From positions 372,001 to 436,000 of the forward strand of contig CAVPVV010000003.1 of NCBI GenBank assembly GCA_963709325.1: a stretch of 64,000 nucleotides of DNA. The letters are read 5' to 3'. The translations under genes were made by a program, and so were the position numbers. The notes under the pieces were generated by a model that was given only the letters and a program-made list of their open reading frames with translations, did no database searches and was not told the origin of the DNA. Every line of letters begins with the position of its first letter. The first letter of the stretch is position 1. The stretch comes from VFZN01 sp963709325 (GTDB taxonomy: Bacteria > Acidobacteriota > Vicinamibacteria > Vicinamibacterales > UBA2999). Shown piece by piece: positions 29,115 through 39,689 of the stretch.

Positions 29115-31279
29115 CGACCCAGTTCCCCCAGGCGCTCCCTGGCCGGACGAAAAGCGGGGTCGAGCGAGAGCGCACGCTCGAACTCCGCCCGTGCGCCCGG
29201 ATCGCCGGCGCGCATCAGCACCAGCCCGAGGTTGTAGGCATAGAGCGCATTCTTCGGGTCTCGCTCGATCGCCTTGCGGAACGCGTCGGCGGCCTCGACA
29301 TGCTGTCCGTTCCCACCCAGCACCATGCCAAGCGAGTTCCAGTAGTCGGCCACGCTCGGATCGAGCGCGGTGGCCTCGCGGAACAGCGCCAGCGCGCGAT
29401 CGGGAGCGCCACTGGTCAGGAGCAGCTCCCCCATGCGCCAGCGCACCAGGCGCGTCCTTCGGCGCCAGCGCCGCGGCCTTCTCGTAGGCGGCCATCGCGC
29501 GTGGAGTGTCACCCACCTGCTGCCAGACCTGGCCTTCGCGCTCGAAGAGCTCCGGCTCGTTCGGCGCGTCACGCTGCCCGCGCTCCAGTGCCTCGATCGC
29601 ACCGCGCGGGTCCTTGCGTGCGAGTCGCGCCTCGGCGAGGCTCAGATACGCCTGGGTGAAGCTGGGCATGGCCTCGATGGTCCGCAGGAAGTTCTGCTCC
29701 GCGTCGCGGACGTCGGCCGAGGCCGAGCTGGGCCCGCCCAAGGTAGAAGTGGACCTGGAACGCATCCGACCCGGCCTTCTGGAGGCGAACGAACTTGCCG
29801 ACGCTGTCGGCATAGCGCCCCTGCCGGAGTAGCGCGAGGCCGTCGCGCATCAGCCCGCTCAGAGTCCTGAACTCGTCGATCTTGTCCTTGGGATCGGCGC
29901 CGGTCGCCACCGAGTCCTTCGGCGCGCCGGGACTGACGTAGCCCAGCGCCCCCAGCTTCTGCAGCACGTCGGCCGACAGGGCCGGGCTCGCGGTCGGCGT
30001 GCTCCTCGCGCGATTGCGCTCGGCGCGCAGCAGCCCCTCGAGGGCCGTGCGCAGGCGCCCGGCAGTCTGGGGCTCGGCGGCGGCGAGGTCGCGGTTCTCG
30101 CCAGGGTCGGCCTCGAGGTTGTAGAGCTCGGGCCGCGGCGCGAGGATGTACTTCCATGCACCGTCACGCATGACGCGCAGGTCGCTCCACTGGTACTGCA
30201 AGAGCGGCGTCAGAGATTCGGCGTAGGTCATCCGCGCGATCGGCGGTCCTCCGGCGGCGAGATGCGCCTCCAGGTTGACGCCCGTGGTATCAGCCAGCGC
30301 CGGGAGGCGGAGGAGCGCCAGCACCGTCGGGGCTACGTCGACGAGACGGAACGTGCCATTCACGACGGTGTTCGCTGGCAGCCCGGGCCCCCTCATCACG
30401 AGCGGCACTCTCAGGGTGGTCTCGTAGGTGAAGAACCCGTGGCCGGTTTCGTCGTGCTCGCCCGAGGGCTTCGCCGTGGTCCGCGGTCACGACGACCAGG
30501 GCGTTCGTCCCACATCTGCCGCGCCTCGAGGCTCGCGCGCAGGCGTCCGAGCAGCGTATCGGTCCACGCGACCTCTCCGTCGTAGGGCTGGGCGGCGAAC
30601 TGCGTCGCGAACGGCTCGGGCGGCTCGTAGGGATCGTGCGGATCGTAGAGATGCACCCACAGCGCCGTGCGCCTGGCCCGAACCTCGGTAGAGCGCCCGT
30701 CGAGCCACTGCTCGACGCGAGTGAGCGTGTCGTCGCCCCTCCGCTGCACCGAGCCGAACAGCAACGCCTCGTCGGTCGTGCCGGTCTTGAAGGCGTCGTC
30801 GTAATGATCGAAACCCGCGGTTGAGGCCCGACTGCGCCGACAGCACGAACGATGAGACGAATGCCGCGGTGGCGAAGCCTTGCGCCTTCAAGGCCTCGGC
30901 CAGCGTCGGCACGTCGGCCGCGAGCGGCACCGAGATGTTGTCGCGGATACCGTGCTCGGCCGGATAACGCGCCGTGAAGATCGAGGTGTGTGAGGGCCGC
31001 GTGATGGGGACGTGAGTCGTGGCATCGGCGGCACGAACGCCTTCTCGGGCGAGACGATCGAAGTTCGGGGTCGGGAATCGTCGTGTTGCCGTAGGCCCCA
31101 AGCCGATCGGCGCGCAAGGTGTCGATGGTGACGATGACGAGATGCCTGGGCGGTTCGGGCGATGACGCGCCTTGCGCCGGCGCGTTCCGGCAGGCCGGCA
31201 CCATCGCGATCAGCGCGGCGACCACGAACCGGCTCACCGCGGCGCGGAACGACCCACGCCGCGCCCGCGCGTCGATCAT
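29111..31279 (-). CDS. sulfatase-like (alkaline phosphatase superfamily) lipoprotein with TPRs, copy A1, frame-broken
   Basis: About 720 codons. Signal with lipobox-like VPAC. Core domain: HLVIVTIDTLRADRLGAYG (metal-binding Asp), then ITRPSHTSIFTARYP at the nucleophile position. This is T-R-P-S-H, not the C/S-x-P-x-R needed for formylglycine, so a classical sulfatase is unlikely. HLYDPHDPYEPPEPF and a VTADHGEALGEHDE-like metal loop follow, then WSDLRVMRDGAWKYILAPRPELYNL. After about residue 470 come TPRs (DYWNSLGMVLGGNGQHVEAADAFRKAIERDP). Breaks occur near 31060, 30815, 30510, 30465, 29740 and 29445. It is coupled by ATGA overlaps to the genes on both sides. Paralog: 37561-39679. Confidence 0.82.
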
Positions 31280-33550
31280 CGCCCGCGCTCCAGCGACTGG
31301 GCGCGTGCGACTTCGCGGGCCGCCTCGTTCTCCCGGCCCATACGGGAGTAGACGTCGGCCAGGACGTAATGGCCCAGGGGCGCAATCGCTGCGATCCGGG
31401 TTCAGGGCAAGCCCCTGCTTCGCGGCTGTCTCGGCAGGCTGCAGTTCGCCCAGATCCAGCAAGGCCTTGGCCAGATACAGATGTCCCTCGGCAAAGTCGG
31501 GCCGGGTCTCGACTGACGCGCGGAATCGGGTTGCCGCCTCGGCGGTTCGCCTCTCCTTGAGCCAGAAGGCGGCCAAGGTTGAACTGCGCACCGTAGTTCT
31601 TGGGGTTCGCCGCGACTTCGGCCTCATAGGCGGCGCGCGCCGCGCTGGCATTGCCGCGTTGCTCCTGTATCAGCGCAAGGTTGTATTGCCCGCGCGGTAC
31701 GTCGGCGCGCAGGCTGATCGCCTCCTTCAACACCTTCTCGGCCTCGTCGTAGCGCTTGAGCTCGAGGTAGGCCTCGCCCAGCTTGACCAGGAAGGGCGGA
31801 CGATCGACGTCGAGCGCCAGCCCCTGTGTCAATACCTCCAGTGCCTTGGCCGGCTCGCCGCGCTGCATGAAGATGTCGCCAAGCTGAAAGTTGGCGCGGC
31901 CGCTTCTCGGGTCGAGCTGTTGCGTCCGCTCGAACCCGACGATGGCCTCGTCGATCTTGACCGAGCGCGCGGTATGCCAGAGCGAGGTTGTAGGTCGAGA
32001 GGAGGTGCTCGGGATCGAGTGCGAGGGCCCGCTTGTAGGCGGCGACGGCATCGGCGTGCCGGCCGGCTTTCGTGTAGATGTTGCCCAACCGGGAGTACGC
32101 CTCGATGATGTTCGGATCCTCGCGGAGGGCCTGCTGCACCTTGGCTGCGGCCTCGTCGTAGCGGCCCGCCTCCGAATCCTCGCCGGCGACGAGCAGCAGG
32201 TTGTAGAGCGCGATGGCGTCCTTGGGATCGCCGCGAGGCCGATCCTCGAGATTCTTGGCACTGACGCCGCTCACGTAGCCGAGGGCGCGGAGGCGCTGCT
32301 CCACCTCCGGTGTCACCGCCTGCGGCTTGCTGACCGCCTCGCTGCGCGTCGTCTCGCCGACGAGGGCGCGCAGGCCGCGCTCGAACGCCTCGGCGCGGAC
32401 GGGATCGGCAGCCGCGATGTTGTGCTCCTCTTTCGGATCCTTCGCCAGATCGTAGAGCTCGCGGCGAGGCGCGAGAATGAACTTGAACTGCCCGTCGCGG
32501 ACCGCCGTGAGCTCACTCCAGCCGTAGTGGTATCTCGGATACCAGGTCTCGGACAGCGCCAGCAGCTCGACCGGCTGGCCGTCGAGCGCGGGCCGCAGCG
32601 ACTTGCCCTGGACGCTCGAAGGGACATCGATGCGGGTCAAGGTCGAGCACCGTTGGCATCACGTCGACGATGCGCACCTGGTCGGACACGACGCGAGGCT
32701 CGATGCCGGGACCGGCTGATGATCAGAGGAATCTGCGACCGCGGCGTCGTAGACGAAGAACCCGTGCTGCTGCTCGCCGTGTTCGCCGAGCTGTTCGCCG
32801 TGGTCGGCGAGGACGACCACGAGGGTGTCGATCCAGCGTCCCGGCGGCGCGGAGCGCGTCAATCAGGCGCCCGACCTGCCGATCGACGAAGGCCACTTCG
32901 GCGTCGTAGGCGCCGAGGCGTGTCCTGGGGAACTGCTCCGCCACGTCCGCGGGCGCATCGTACGGCGCGTGGGCATCGTAGAGGTGTACCCAGGCAAAGA
33001 ACGGGCGGGAGTCTGTCTGCTTCAACCACGCGAGCGCACGGTCGACCACCTGGTTTCCCGGACGCTGGATCGCGTCCAGGCCGGGACCAAAGTCCTCTGA
33101 AAGATCGAAATCATCGAAATACTCGTCGAACCCCTGCGCGATTCCCCAGCGCGAGTCGAGCACGAAGGCGCCGACGAACCCGCCAGTGCGATAGCCGCTG
33201 GCCTTGAACACCTCGGCCAGAGTGGTCACGCGGTCTTCGACGTGGAATCCGGTGTTGTCTCGTACGCCGTGCCCTCCCGGAAACGCCCCGCTGAAGAGTG
33301 AGGTGTGCGCCGGCAGGGTCAGCGGCACCGTCGTCGTCGCATTCGCGAAGCGAGCTCCTCGGGCCGCCAGCTGATCGAGCACCGGCGTGCGCGCGCTCGA
33401 GTACCCGTAAACACCTACGTGGTCCGCTCGCAACGTGTCGAGCGTGACGATCAGGACGTTGGGAGGGGACGCGAACCGACTGCAGGCGGCCAGCAACACC
33501 GTGGCGAGCAGCCACGACAACGCTCTTCGCCTCAGCCCAAGGTCGAACAT
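31276..33550 (-). CDS. sulfatase-like lipoprotein with TPRs, copy B1, frame-broken
   Basis: About 755 codons from ATG 33550 (ATG 33574 is an alternative). Lipobox LLAAC. Core: NVLIVTLDTLRADHVGVYGYSSARTPVLDQLAARG, then PLTLPAHTSLFSG with Thr at the nucleophile position, GHGVRDNTGFHVEDRVTTLAEVFKASGYRTGGFVGAFVLD, WVHLYDAHAPYDAPADV, and SELTAVRDGQFKFILAPRRELYDLAKDP. C-terminal TPRs: IIEAYSRLGNIYTKAGRHADAVAAYKRALALDP and five or six more. Breaks near 32870, 32715, 32640, 31970, 31580 and 31385 are single-base. It is first in the minus-strand operon with copy A1 and the TMTC-like gene. Paralog: 39690-41978. Confidence 0.82.
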
Positions 33551-33605
33551 TTCATCGATCTTACTGCGGAGCATCGTCATCCCGGTTGAGAGCCAGCGAC
33601 TGCGG

Positions 33606-34145
33606 CGTGGTTCCTGGCACACCTCTACGACGCCCACGTCGCTGTATCGCCCGCCGGCGGCAGCGCTCGACGCGGCGGGTGGCGACCCATACAACGGCGG
33701 GATCACCTTCGCCGACGAGCAGCTCGGGCGACTGTTCGAGCGCCTCGACGCGCAGTCCCGACGCCACGCGTACCGCTACCATCATCGTCGGCGACCACGG
33801 CGAGAGCCTGGGAGGGCACGGCGAGCCCACGCACGGCATGCTGCTGTTCGAGCCCGCACTGCGTGTGCCGTTCGTCATCAAGGCGCCAGGCTTGGCGCCG
33901 GGCGAGCGGAGCGATCCGGCCGTCACCGTGGACCTGCCCCGAACGATCGCGCACCTGACCGGCGGCGAGCCGGATTCGTGGACGGGCCGCGACTTCCTCG
34001 ATCCCGTCCCAAGGACGTGGAAGCAATCAGCGAGACCGACTACCCGACCGCCGCCGGCTGGTCGCCACTTCGCCCGGTGGTGAACGGCCGTTGGCAGCTG
34101 ATTCTGTCCTCACGCGCCACGTTGTACGAGCTCGACGGGGATCCA
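33606..34145 (+). pseudogene. truncated fragment of sulfatase-like gene C (unit 1 end)
   Basis: Homologous to the middle of the intact gene at 42082-44139: WFLAHLYDAHV matches WFLWVHLYDAHS, and PPAAALDAAGGDPYNGGITFADEQLGRLFERL, GDHGESLGGHGEPTHGMLLFEPALRVPF and ISETDYPTAAGWSPLRPVVNGRWQLILSSRATLYEL follow in two frames. The first 175 or so codons and everything after LYEL are missing. The right edge joins directly to the duplicated APC permease tail, so this is the breakpoint of the tandem duplication. Confidence 0.85.
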
Positions 34146-34234
34146 AGATGGCCGCTGGCATAGGGATCCCGATGCTCGCCGGGCCGTGGCTGTACTGGAA
34201 ATCCCGCCTTCGTCCGGGCGTCCGTCCTGCCTAA
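34145..34234 (+). pseudogene. duplicated 3' end of APC permease gene
   Basis: 30 in-frame codons (KMAAGIGIPMLAGPWLYWKS, then RLRPGVRPA and TAA) match the last codons of the permease at 22749-24108, followed by the shared words AAGTGTTTGATGGGGCT. It carries no start and only marks the left end of unit 2. The offset from copy 1 (10,129 bp) is almost the same as that of the following receptor starts (10,125 bp). Confidence 0.85.
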
Positions 34235-34262
34235 GTGTTTGATGGGGCTCAAGAAAAGCACG

Positions 34263-34291
34263 TTGACAGGGGACCGGGGCGGCCGGATAAT
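34263..34291 (+). promoter_or_regulatory. sigma70-type promoter of TonB receptor 2
   Basis: TTGACA, 17-bp spacer, GATAAT, close to consensus and at the same place as in unit 1. The leader 34292-34379 is conserved with 24166-24254 (CTGTTTCAGTAGTGTAA, CCGGCGGTATCG, GTCCGGCAG). Confidence 0.8.
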
Positions 34292-34379
34292 CTGGACTGT
34301 TTCAGTAGTGTAAACCGGCGGTATCGACGCCCGGGTCCGGCAGAGGACGCGGCCGACGCGGTACTGCTTGGAGGTCAGA

Positions 34380-37124
34380 ATGCGACGTGTCACGTTGCTT
34401 TGTACGTTGTTCGTGTTGTTGGCTCTACCCCTCACGGCGCTGGCGCAGCGCACCACGGGTGATCTTCGCGGTGTGATCACCGACGAATCCGGTGCGGTGC
34501 TCCCCGGTGTCACGGTCACGATTCGAGGCCGGGGCGTCCCCGGCGCCCCGACCACCGTCACCAACGAATCCGGCATCTATCGCTTCCCGAACCTTCCTCC
34601 CGGCAGCTATGACGTGACCGTCGAGCTCCAGGGATTTGCCACGCAGAATCAGACGGGCGTACCGGTCGCTCTCGGCGCCACGGCTGAACTGAACGTGCAG
34701 ATGAAGGTCAGCAGCCAGTCGGAGACCATCACGGTCACCGCGGAATCGCCGGTGGTGGACACCGCCAGCACGCAGGTGTCGACCAACTACGGGCGCGAAT
34801 GGGTGGAGAACGCACCGGTCCGCCGGTTCACGTTCTTCGACCTCGTGAACGCGGCGCCCGGCGTGAGCCCGGCGACGTCCACCGAGCTCACGCTCGCAGT
34901 CGTTCGGATCGGCGACCAACGAGAACCTCTATCTCCTGGACGGCACGGACTTCACGGCCCCGTTCACGGGGGCCGCCTGGCCGTGGCCGAACACCGACGC
35001 GATCGAGGAGGTGCAGGTGCTCTCGCTCGGCGCGCCGGCCGACTACGGGAACCTCGGAGGCGCCGTATTCAACATCGTCACCCGCCAGGGCAGCAACCAG
35101 TTCAGGGGCGATGCGAACCTCTACTGGCAGCACCAGAACCTCACGGGCCGGAACACCACCGACGCGCAGGACGACGGCTTGCCCTACAACCGCGACAAGT
35201 TCGTGGACACGACCTGGCAGCTGGGCGGCCCGATCATGAAGGACAAGTTCTGGTTCTTCGGTTCTTATCAATACCAGAACGACGCCGACTCCCAGCCTGG
35301 CACCGACCCGGCTACGCCCGCGAGGTCCACTGCGAAACGTTACTTCTGGAAGCTGAACTACCAGATCAACCAGAACAACCGTATCCAGGCCCAGACCCAC
35401 GACGACTTCTACCGCATCCCGGGGCGTGCGACCGCAAACCTGGCGCCGAGCACTATCGGCGTCGAGAACGGCCACAACCCGTCGCCCGGGATCATGTGGA
35501 ACTCCGTCATCAACCCGACCACGGTCCTCGAAGTCCGGTACTCGGGTTTCTACGGCGTTGACCACGGGGACCCGCTGAACGGCGGCCCGCGCGTCAACCG
35601 ACGCTTCCAGGACCTGGACACCGGCGCGATCACCGGCGGCATCTACTCCTGGTATGACGGCAAGAGCTCCAAGACGGCGTTCGCGGCGAAAATGACGAAG
35701 TACGCGGACGAGTTCCTCGGCGGCAGCCACGACTTCAAGTTCGGCGTCCAGTTCAACAGCGGCCTCGGTGAGTACACCTACGGCCCGAACGACTACATCT
35801 ACACCTCCGGCGGCGTGCCGCAGTACGGCTACACCCAGCTGCCCTACACGCAGGGCGGCCGCATGAAGGGGGTCGGATTCTATGCCGACGACACCTATCA
35901 GCTGGGCCGCGCCACCCTGAACCTCGGGCTGCGGTTCGACACCAGCAAGGGCTACTTCGTCCCGCAGGATCTCCTCGATGCAGAGGGGAACCCGACCGGC
36001 CAGCAGTCGCCTGGCGTTGACGAGGTGTTCCGCTGGAACGCTCTGTCGCCGCGCCTCGGAGTCACTTACAAGGTGACGAGCAACGGCTCCGCCGTCGCGA
36101 AGGTGAACTACGGCCGCTACTACCGCGGTATCGTGACCAGCGAGTTCGACAACACGACGCCGTCAATCACGACGAAATACCTGTTCTCCGGGACCTACAA
36201 CGCCAACGGCGTGCCGTTGGACACGGAGGGCGTCACCGACCCGTCAATCTTGACGGTGGACCCGAATCTGTCGAACCCCTACATCGATCAGTTCATCGCG
36301 AACTGGGAACAGCAGATGGGCGCCAACCTGGGCTTCTCGGTGAGCTACGTCTACAAGCGCGGCGAGAACAACACCGCGTTCCCGGACATCGGCGGCACGT
36401 ACCAGCTGGTGCCATGGACGGCGGCCCCGGCCGGGGTAAACGTACCGGCAGGTGTACCAGCTGACGAGCGGCGGCGACTCGCGGCTGTTCCAGCTTCGCA
36501 ACGACGACCGCATGTTCTGCGCTACAAGGGAATCGCCTTTGAAATCAAGAAGCGCATGTCGAACCGCTGGCAGGCGAACTTCGGCTACACGTTCTCGAAG
36601 TCCGAAGGCCGCCAGGGTTCGAGCTCGGCCCGTGCCACGCCGCTCACCTCAGGCAGGTCAGCACGGCCGGAATCTTCGGGCAGAACCCGAACGATTTCAT
36701 CAACAGCGAAGGCAGACTGCAGAGCGATCGGCCGCACGTGCTGAAGTCGCAGTTCGTGTACGAATGGCCGTGGCGGGTGATGACCTCGGCCAACTTCCAG
36801 GTCCAGAGCGGCAAGCCGATCATCGAGGAGATCCGACCAGCCGCCAGCGTGACCCGCATCCCGGGCACGACCCGCGTCGTGGCCAACCCGATCAGCGGCG
36901 ACCTGCGGACTGACACCTGGACGCAGCTCGACGCCCGCGTCGAGAAGGCGTTCGGGCTCGGGGGCACGACGGAACTGGCGGTGTTCGGTGACTTCCTGAA
37001 CCTGTTCAACGCCGACACCAACGAGAGCGTTCTGGATCGGCGCATCACTAATGAGACCTACCTGGTGCCGTCGCGGTTCATCGCCCCGCGTCGCCTGATG
37101 CTCGGCGGGAAGTTCCGCTTCTAG
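34380..37124 (+). CDS. TonB-dependent receptor with carboxypeptidase-regulatory domain (unit 2), frame-broken
   Basis: About 914 codons from ATG 34380, GGAGG upstream. Signal peptide RRVTLLCTLFVLLALPLTALAQ. Regulatory domain TGDLRGVITDESGAVLPGVTV. Plug with NENLYLLDGTDF, TDAIEEVQVLSLGAPADYGN and AVFNIVTRQGSNQFRG. The barrel ends MLGGKFRF. It is a full-length paralog of 24255-26991. Frame breaks near 34905 (extra C in ACGCTCGCAG), 36443, 36520 and 36655 are short-range and conserved sequence continues on each side. The receptor probably imports a large or complexed ligand with TonB energy. Its pairing with sulfatase-like proteins suggests an envelope or glycan substrate; that is inference. Confidence 0.9.
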
Positions 37125-37125
37125 A

Positions 37126-37156
37126 TAGGAGTCAGAAGTTAGGCGTTAGGAGTCAG
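37126..37156 (+). repeat. heptamer repeat, TAGGAGT family
   Basis: Units TAGGAGT, CAGAAGT, TAGGCGT, TAGGAGT and CAGGG occupy the same position between stop codon and hairpin as the AGGAACC array does in unit 1. Confidence 0.7.
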
Positions 37157-37161
37157 GGTAA

Positions 37162-37197
37162 CGGCCCGGGGTCAGCGGTAGGCGCGACCCCGGGCCG
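37162..37197. terminator. hairpin terminator between convergent genes, unit 2
   Basis: A perfect 12-bp stem, CGGCCCGGGGTC / GACCCCGGGCCG, with a 12-nt loop. It is the counterpart of 27021-27055. It overlaps the last codons of the convergent TMTC remnant. Confidence 0.75.
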
Positions 37198-37420
37198 TGA
37201 TCTGTACGGACAGGTCGCGGTCGCCCTGTATCGCGGCGACCTGCGCGGCTTGCGCGTTGACGCGGCGCGCATCCTCCATCCGGCCGAGTCTGGCGAGCGC
37301 CGCGTTGTCGAGGATGACGAGGTTGTCGTCCCAGTTCAGGAAGGAGAACCCGAGCGCGGGCGAGAACGTCACCCACACCGCCGCGACAAGAATCGCGACC
37401 GACGACACACGGCGGAGCAT
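37172..37420 (-). pseudogene. 82-codon remnant of TMTC-like gene (internal deletion)
   Basis: The first 38 residues (a hydrophobic helix SVAILVAAVWVTFSPALGF, then FLNWDDNLVILDN) match the N-terminus of the TMTC-like protein at 27126-29114. The last 43 (AALARLGRMEDARRVNAQAA, ending ITARGRAYR) match a TPR-type C-terminus. The entire multispanning middle is absent, but the frame is open and joined cleanly. It occupies the same slot in unit 2 as the intact gene in unit 1. It could still make a small membrane protein. Confidence 0.7.
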
Positions 37421-37443
37421 TTCTCGCAGTCTAGCGCGGGCCA

Positions 37444-37562
37444 AAAGAAACCACGAAGACACGAAGCAGATCACGAAGGGCGCGAAATCTTTCTTGGGAA
37501 GCACGCGTGCCACACCAAAAGGAGAGTCTTCGTGCCGTCCTTCGTGTCTTCGTGGTCTCTTT
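37444..37562. repeat. inverted repeat of CTTCGTG/CACGAAG words
   Basis: 37444-37466 and 37540-37562 are inverted repeats matching at 22 of 23 positions (AAAGAAACCACGAAGACACG... against its complement). Additional CACGAAG and CTTCGTG words lie inside, with a central loop of about 70 nt. The right end overlaps the TAA stop of the sulfatase-like gene ending at 37561. I have the impression this word pair is widespread in environmental genomes, but cannot check. Confidence 0.75.
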
Positions 37563-39679
37563 ATCTCAGCTCCACCAGGCGCTCGCGCGCGGGGGCGAAG
37601 CGGGGATCGATTTCGAGCGTGCGGCGAAACGCGGCCCGGGCCTCATCGCGCTTCTGCTGCCGCGCCAGCGCCAGCCCCAGGTTGTAGCGGTACTGCGCGT
37701 TCGACGCCTCGCGCGTCGACGCCTCGCGGAACGCCTGCTCCGCGCCGGGCAAATCGCCATTGCCGCCCAGCACCATGCCGAGCGAGTTCCAGTAGGACGC
37801 GGTCTCCGGATCCAGCTTGACCGCCTCGCGAAGCAGGCGCACCGACTCGTCGACCCGCCCGACATCCCTCAACAGCTCGCCGAGCTTCACCCGGATCAGC
37901 GGATCCTCTGGCGCCAGCGATGCCACCTCCTGGTACGCCTGCACCGCCGCGCCGGCCTCGCCGAGACGCCTGGCGATGTCTCCCTGCCGCTCGACGAGCC
38001 GCGGATCCTGCGGCGAGACGACCCGGCCGCGCCGAACCGCGTCGGATGCTTTCGCCAGATCGTCCGCGCCGAGGTAGGCCTCGGCGAGGCCGACGAACGC
38101 TGCCGTATACGCCGGCAGTCTCTTGATCGCTTCTTCGTATTGGGTGGCCGCGTCGCGATACCGCTTCAGCCCCATCAAGGCCCGCGCCGCGTAGTAATGC
38201 GACTCGAAGCTGTCGTTCCCGCGAGAGAACAGCGTCTGGAAGCTGGCGATGCTGTCGGCGAACCGTGCCTCCCGCAGCGCGACCAGTCCTTCGCGCATCA
38301 GCGTGTTGACCTCCTGGTACTCCTCGATCTTGTCCTTCGGGTCGGCACCGGCGGCCTTCGCCGAAGTCCCGCCGGCCGAACTGACATAGCCGAGCGCGCC
38401 GAGTTTCTCCAGCAGATCGGGCGGGATAGCGGCGGTTTCGGCGGGCGTCCTCGCCAGCAGCGCCTGCTCCACGCGGAGCCGCTGCTCGATCCCGTTCCGG
38501 TAGGCGCGGGCCCGTTGGCCCTCCCGCTCCATCAGGTTCTCGCGCTCGCCGGGATCGCGATCGAGATCGTACAGATTCGGGCCGCGGCGCGAGGATGTAC
38601 TTCCATCGGCCGTCGCGAATCGCACGCAGATCGCTCCACCCGAAATGAACGAGCGGCGTCAGCGATTCCGCGAACGTCACCTCTTCGTCCATCGACGTGC
38701 CGCGCAGGGCAGGCCCCAGCGAGCGGCCCGACACCTTCGGCGTCTTGTCCGCTAACCCCATCAAATCCAGGGCCGTCGGCATCAGGTCGACGGCCTTCGT
38801 GACGAATCCGAGCTTCGTTCCGGGCGCAATCCCGGGCCCCCTCAGCAGCAGCGGCACGTGCAACGTCGTCTCGTAGACGAAGAACCCATGCACGGCCTCC
38901 TTATGCTCCTCCAGTCCCTCTCCGTGGTCGGAGGTGACAACGAGCAGCGTGTCGTCGCGCAGGTGGTTCGCGGTCAGCGCCGTGTCCAGGCGCCCGATGA
39001 GCTCATCGGACCATGCGACCTCGCCGTCATACAAACGATCCTTGTACTCTGAGGCGTACGGCTCCGGCGGTTCGTAGGGATCGTGCGGGTCGTAGAGGTG
39101 AATCCACGCGAAGCGACGCTCGCCACCGCCCTGGCCCTGCCCCAGCCATGCCACCGCCTCCCCCATGGTCTGGTCGCCCCGCTTCTGGATCGTGTTGAGG
39201 AACCGCGCGTCGTCTTCGCCGATGTCGAAGCGATCTGAGTAGTGATCGAAGCCGCGATTGAGGCCCGACTGTCGCGACAAGACGATGCTCGAGACGAACC
39301 CGGCGGTCTTGAACCCCTGCTGGTGCAGGAGCTCGGCGAGCACCGGCACGTTCTTGGCCAGCGACGGCGACACGTTGTCGCGGATGCCGTTCTCCGCCGG
39401 GTAGAGACCGGTAAAGAGCGACACGTGCGACGGCCGTGTCAGCGGCACGTGAACCGAGGCGTGCTCGGCCATCGCGCCTTCGCGCGCCAGTCGATCCAGG
39501 TTCGGAGTCTTCACGGTGGTGCTGCCGTAGGCGCCGAGCCGATCGGCGCGCAGCGTGTCGATGGTGACGATGACGAGGTGCCGGGGCGTCGCCGAGCGGA
39601 CCGGTCCGACGGGTGCGGGCCGACACGAGGCGAGCGTCAGGCCGACGGCAACCAGCGCGAGCAGCTTCGTGCCTCTCAC
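37561..39679 (-). CDS. sulfatase-like lipoprotein with TPRs, copy A2, one frame break
   Basis: About 706 codons. The start is a GTG at 39679 giving signal peptide RGTKLLALVAVGLTLASC with lipobox LASC. Core: HLVIVTIDTLRADRLGAYGS; PLTRPSHVSLFTGLYPAENG with Thr at the nucleophile position; FAWIHLYDPHDPYEPPEPY; VVTSDHGEGLEEHKEAVHG; WSDLRAIRDGRWKYILAPRPE. A single extra base at about 38588 shifts into the TPR half (LYDLDRDPGERENLM, then TPRs such as SYWNSLGMVLGGNGDLPGAEQAFREAS). It begins 10 bp after copy B2 on the same strand. Paralog of 29111-31279. Confidence 0.85.
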
Positions 39680-39689
39680 GACTCCGATC

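Noticed and set aside
24770..34910. Programmed frameshifting because both TonB paralogs break frame just before SFGSATNEN
   Set aside because: No slippery run or downstream structure is shared, the shift differs in direction between copies, and many other breaks in the same genes have no pattern.
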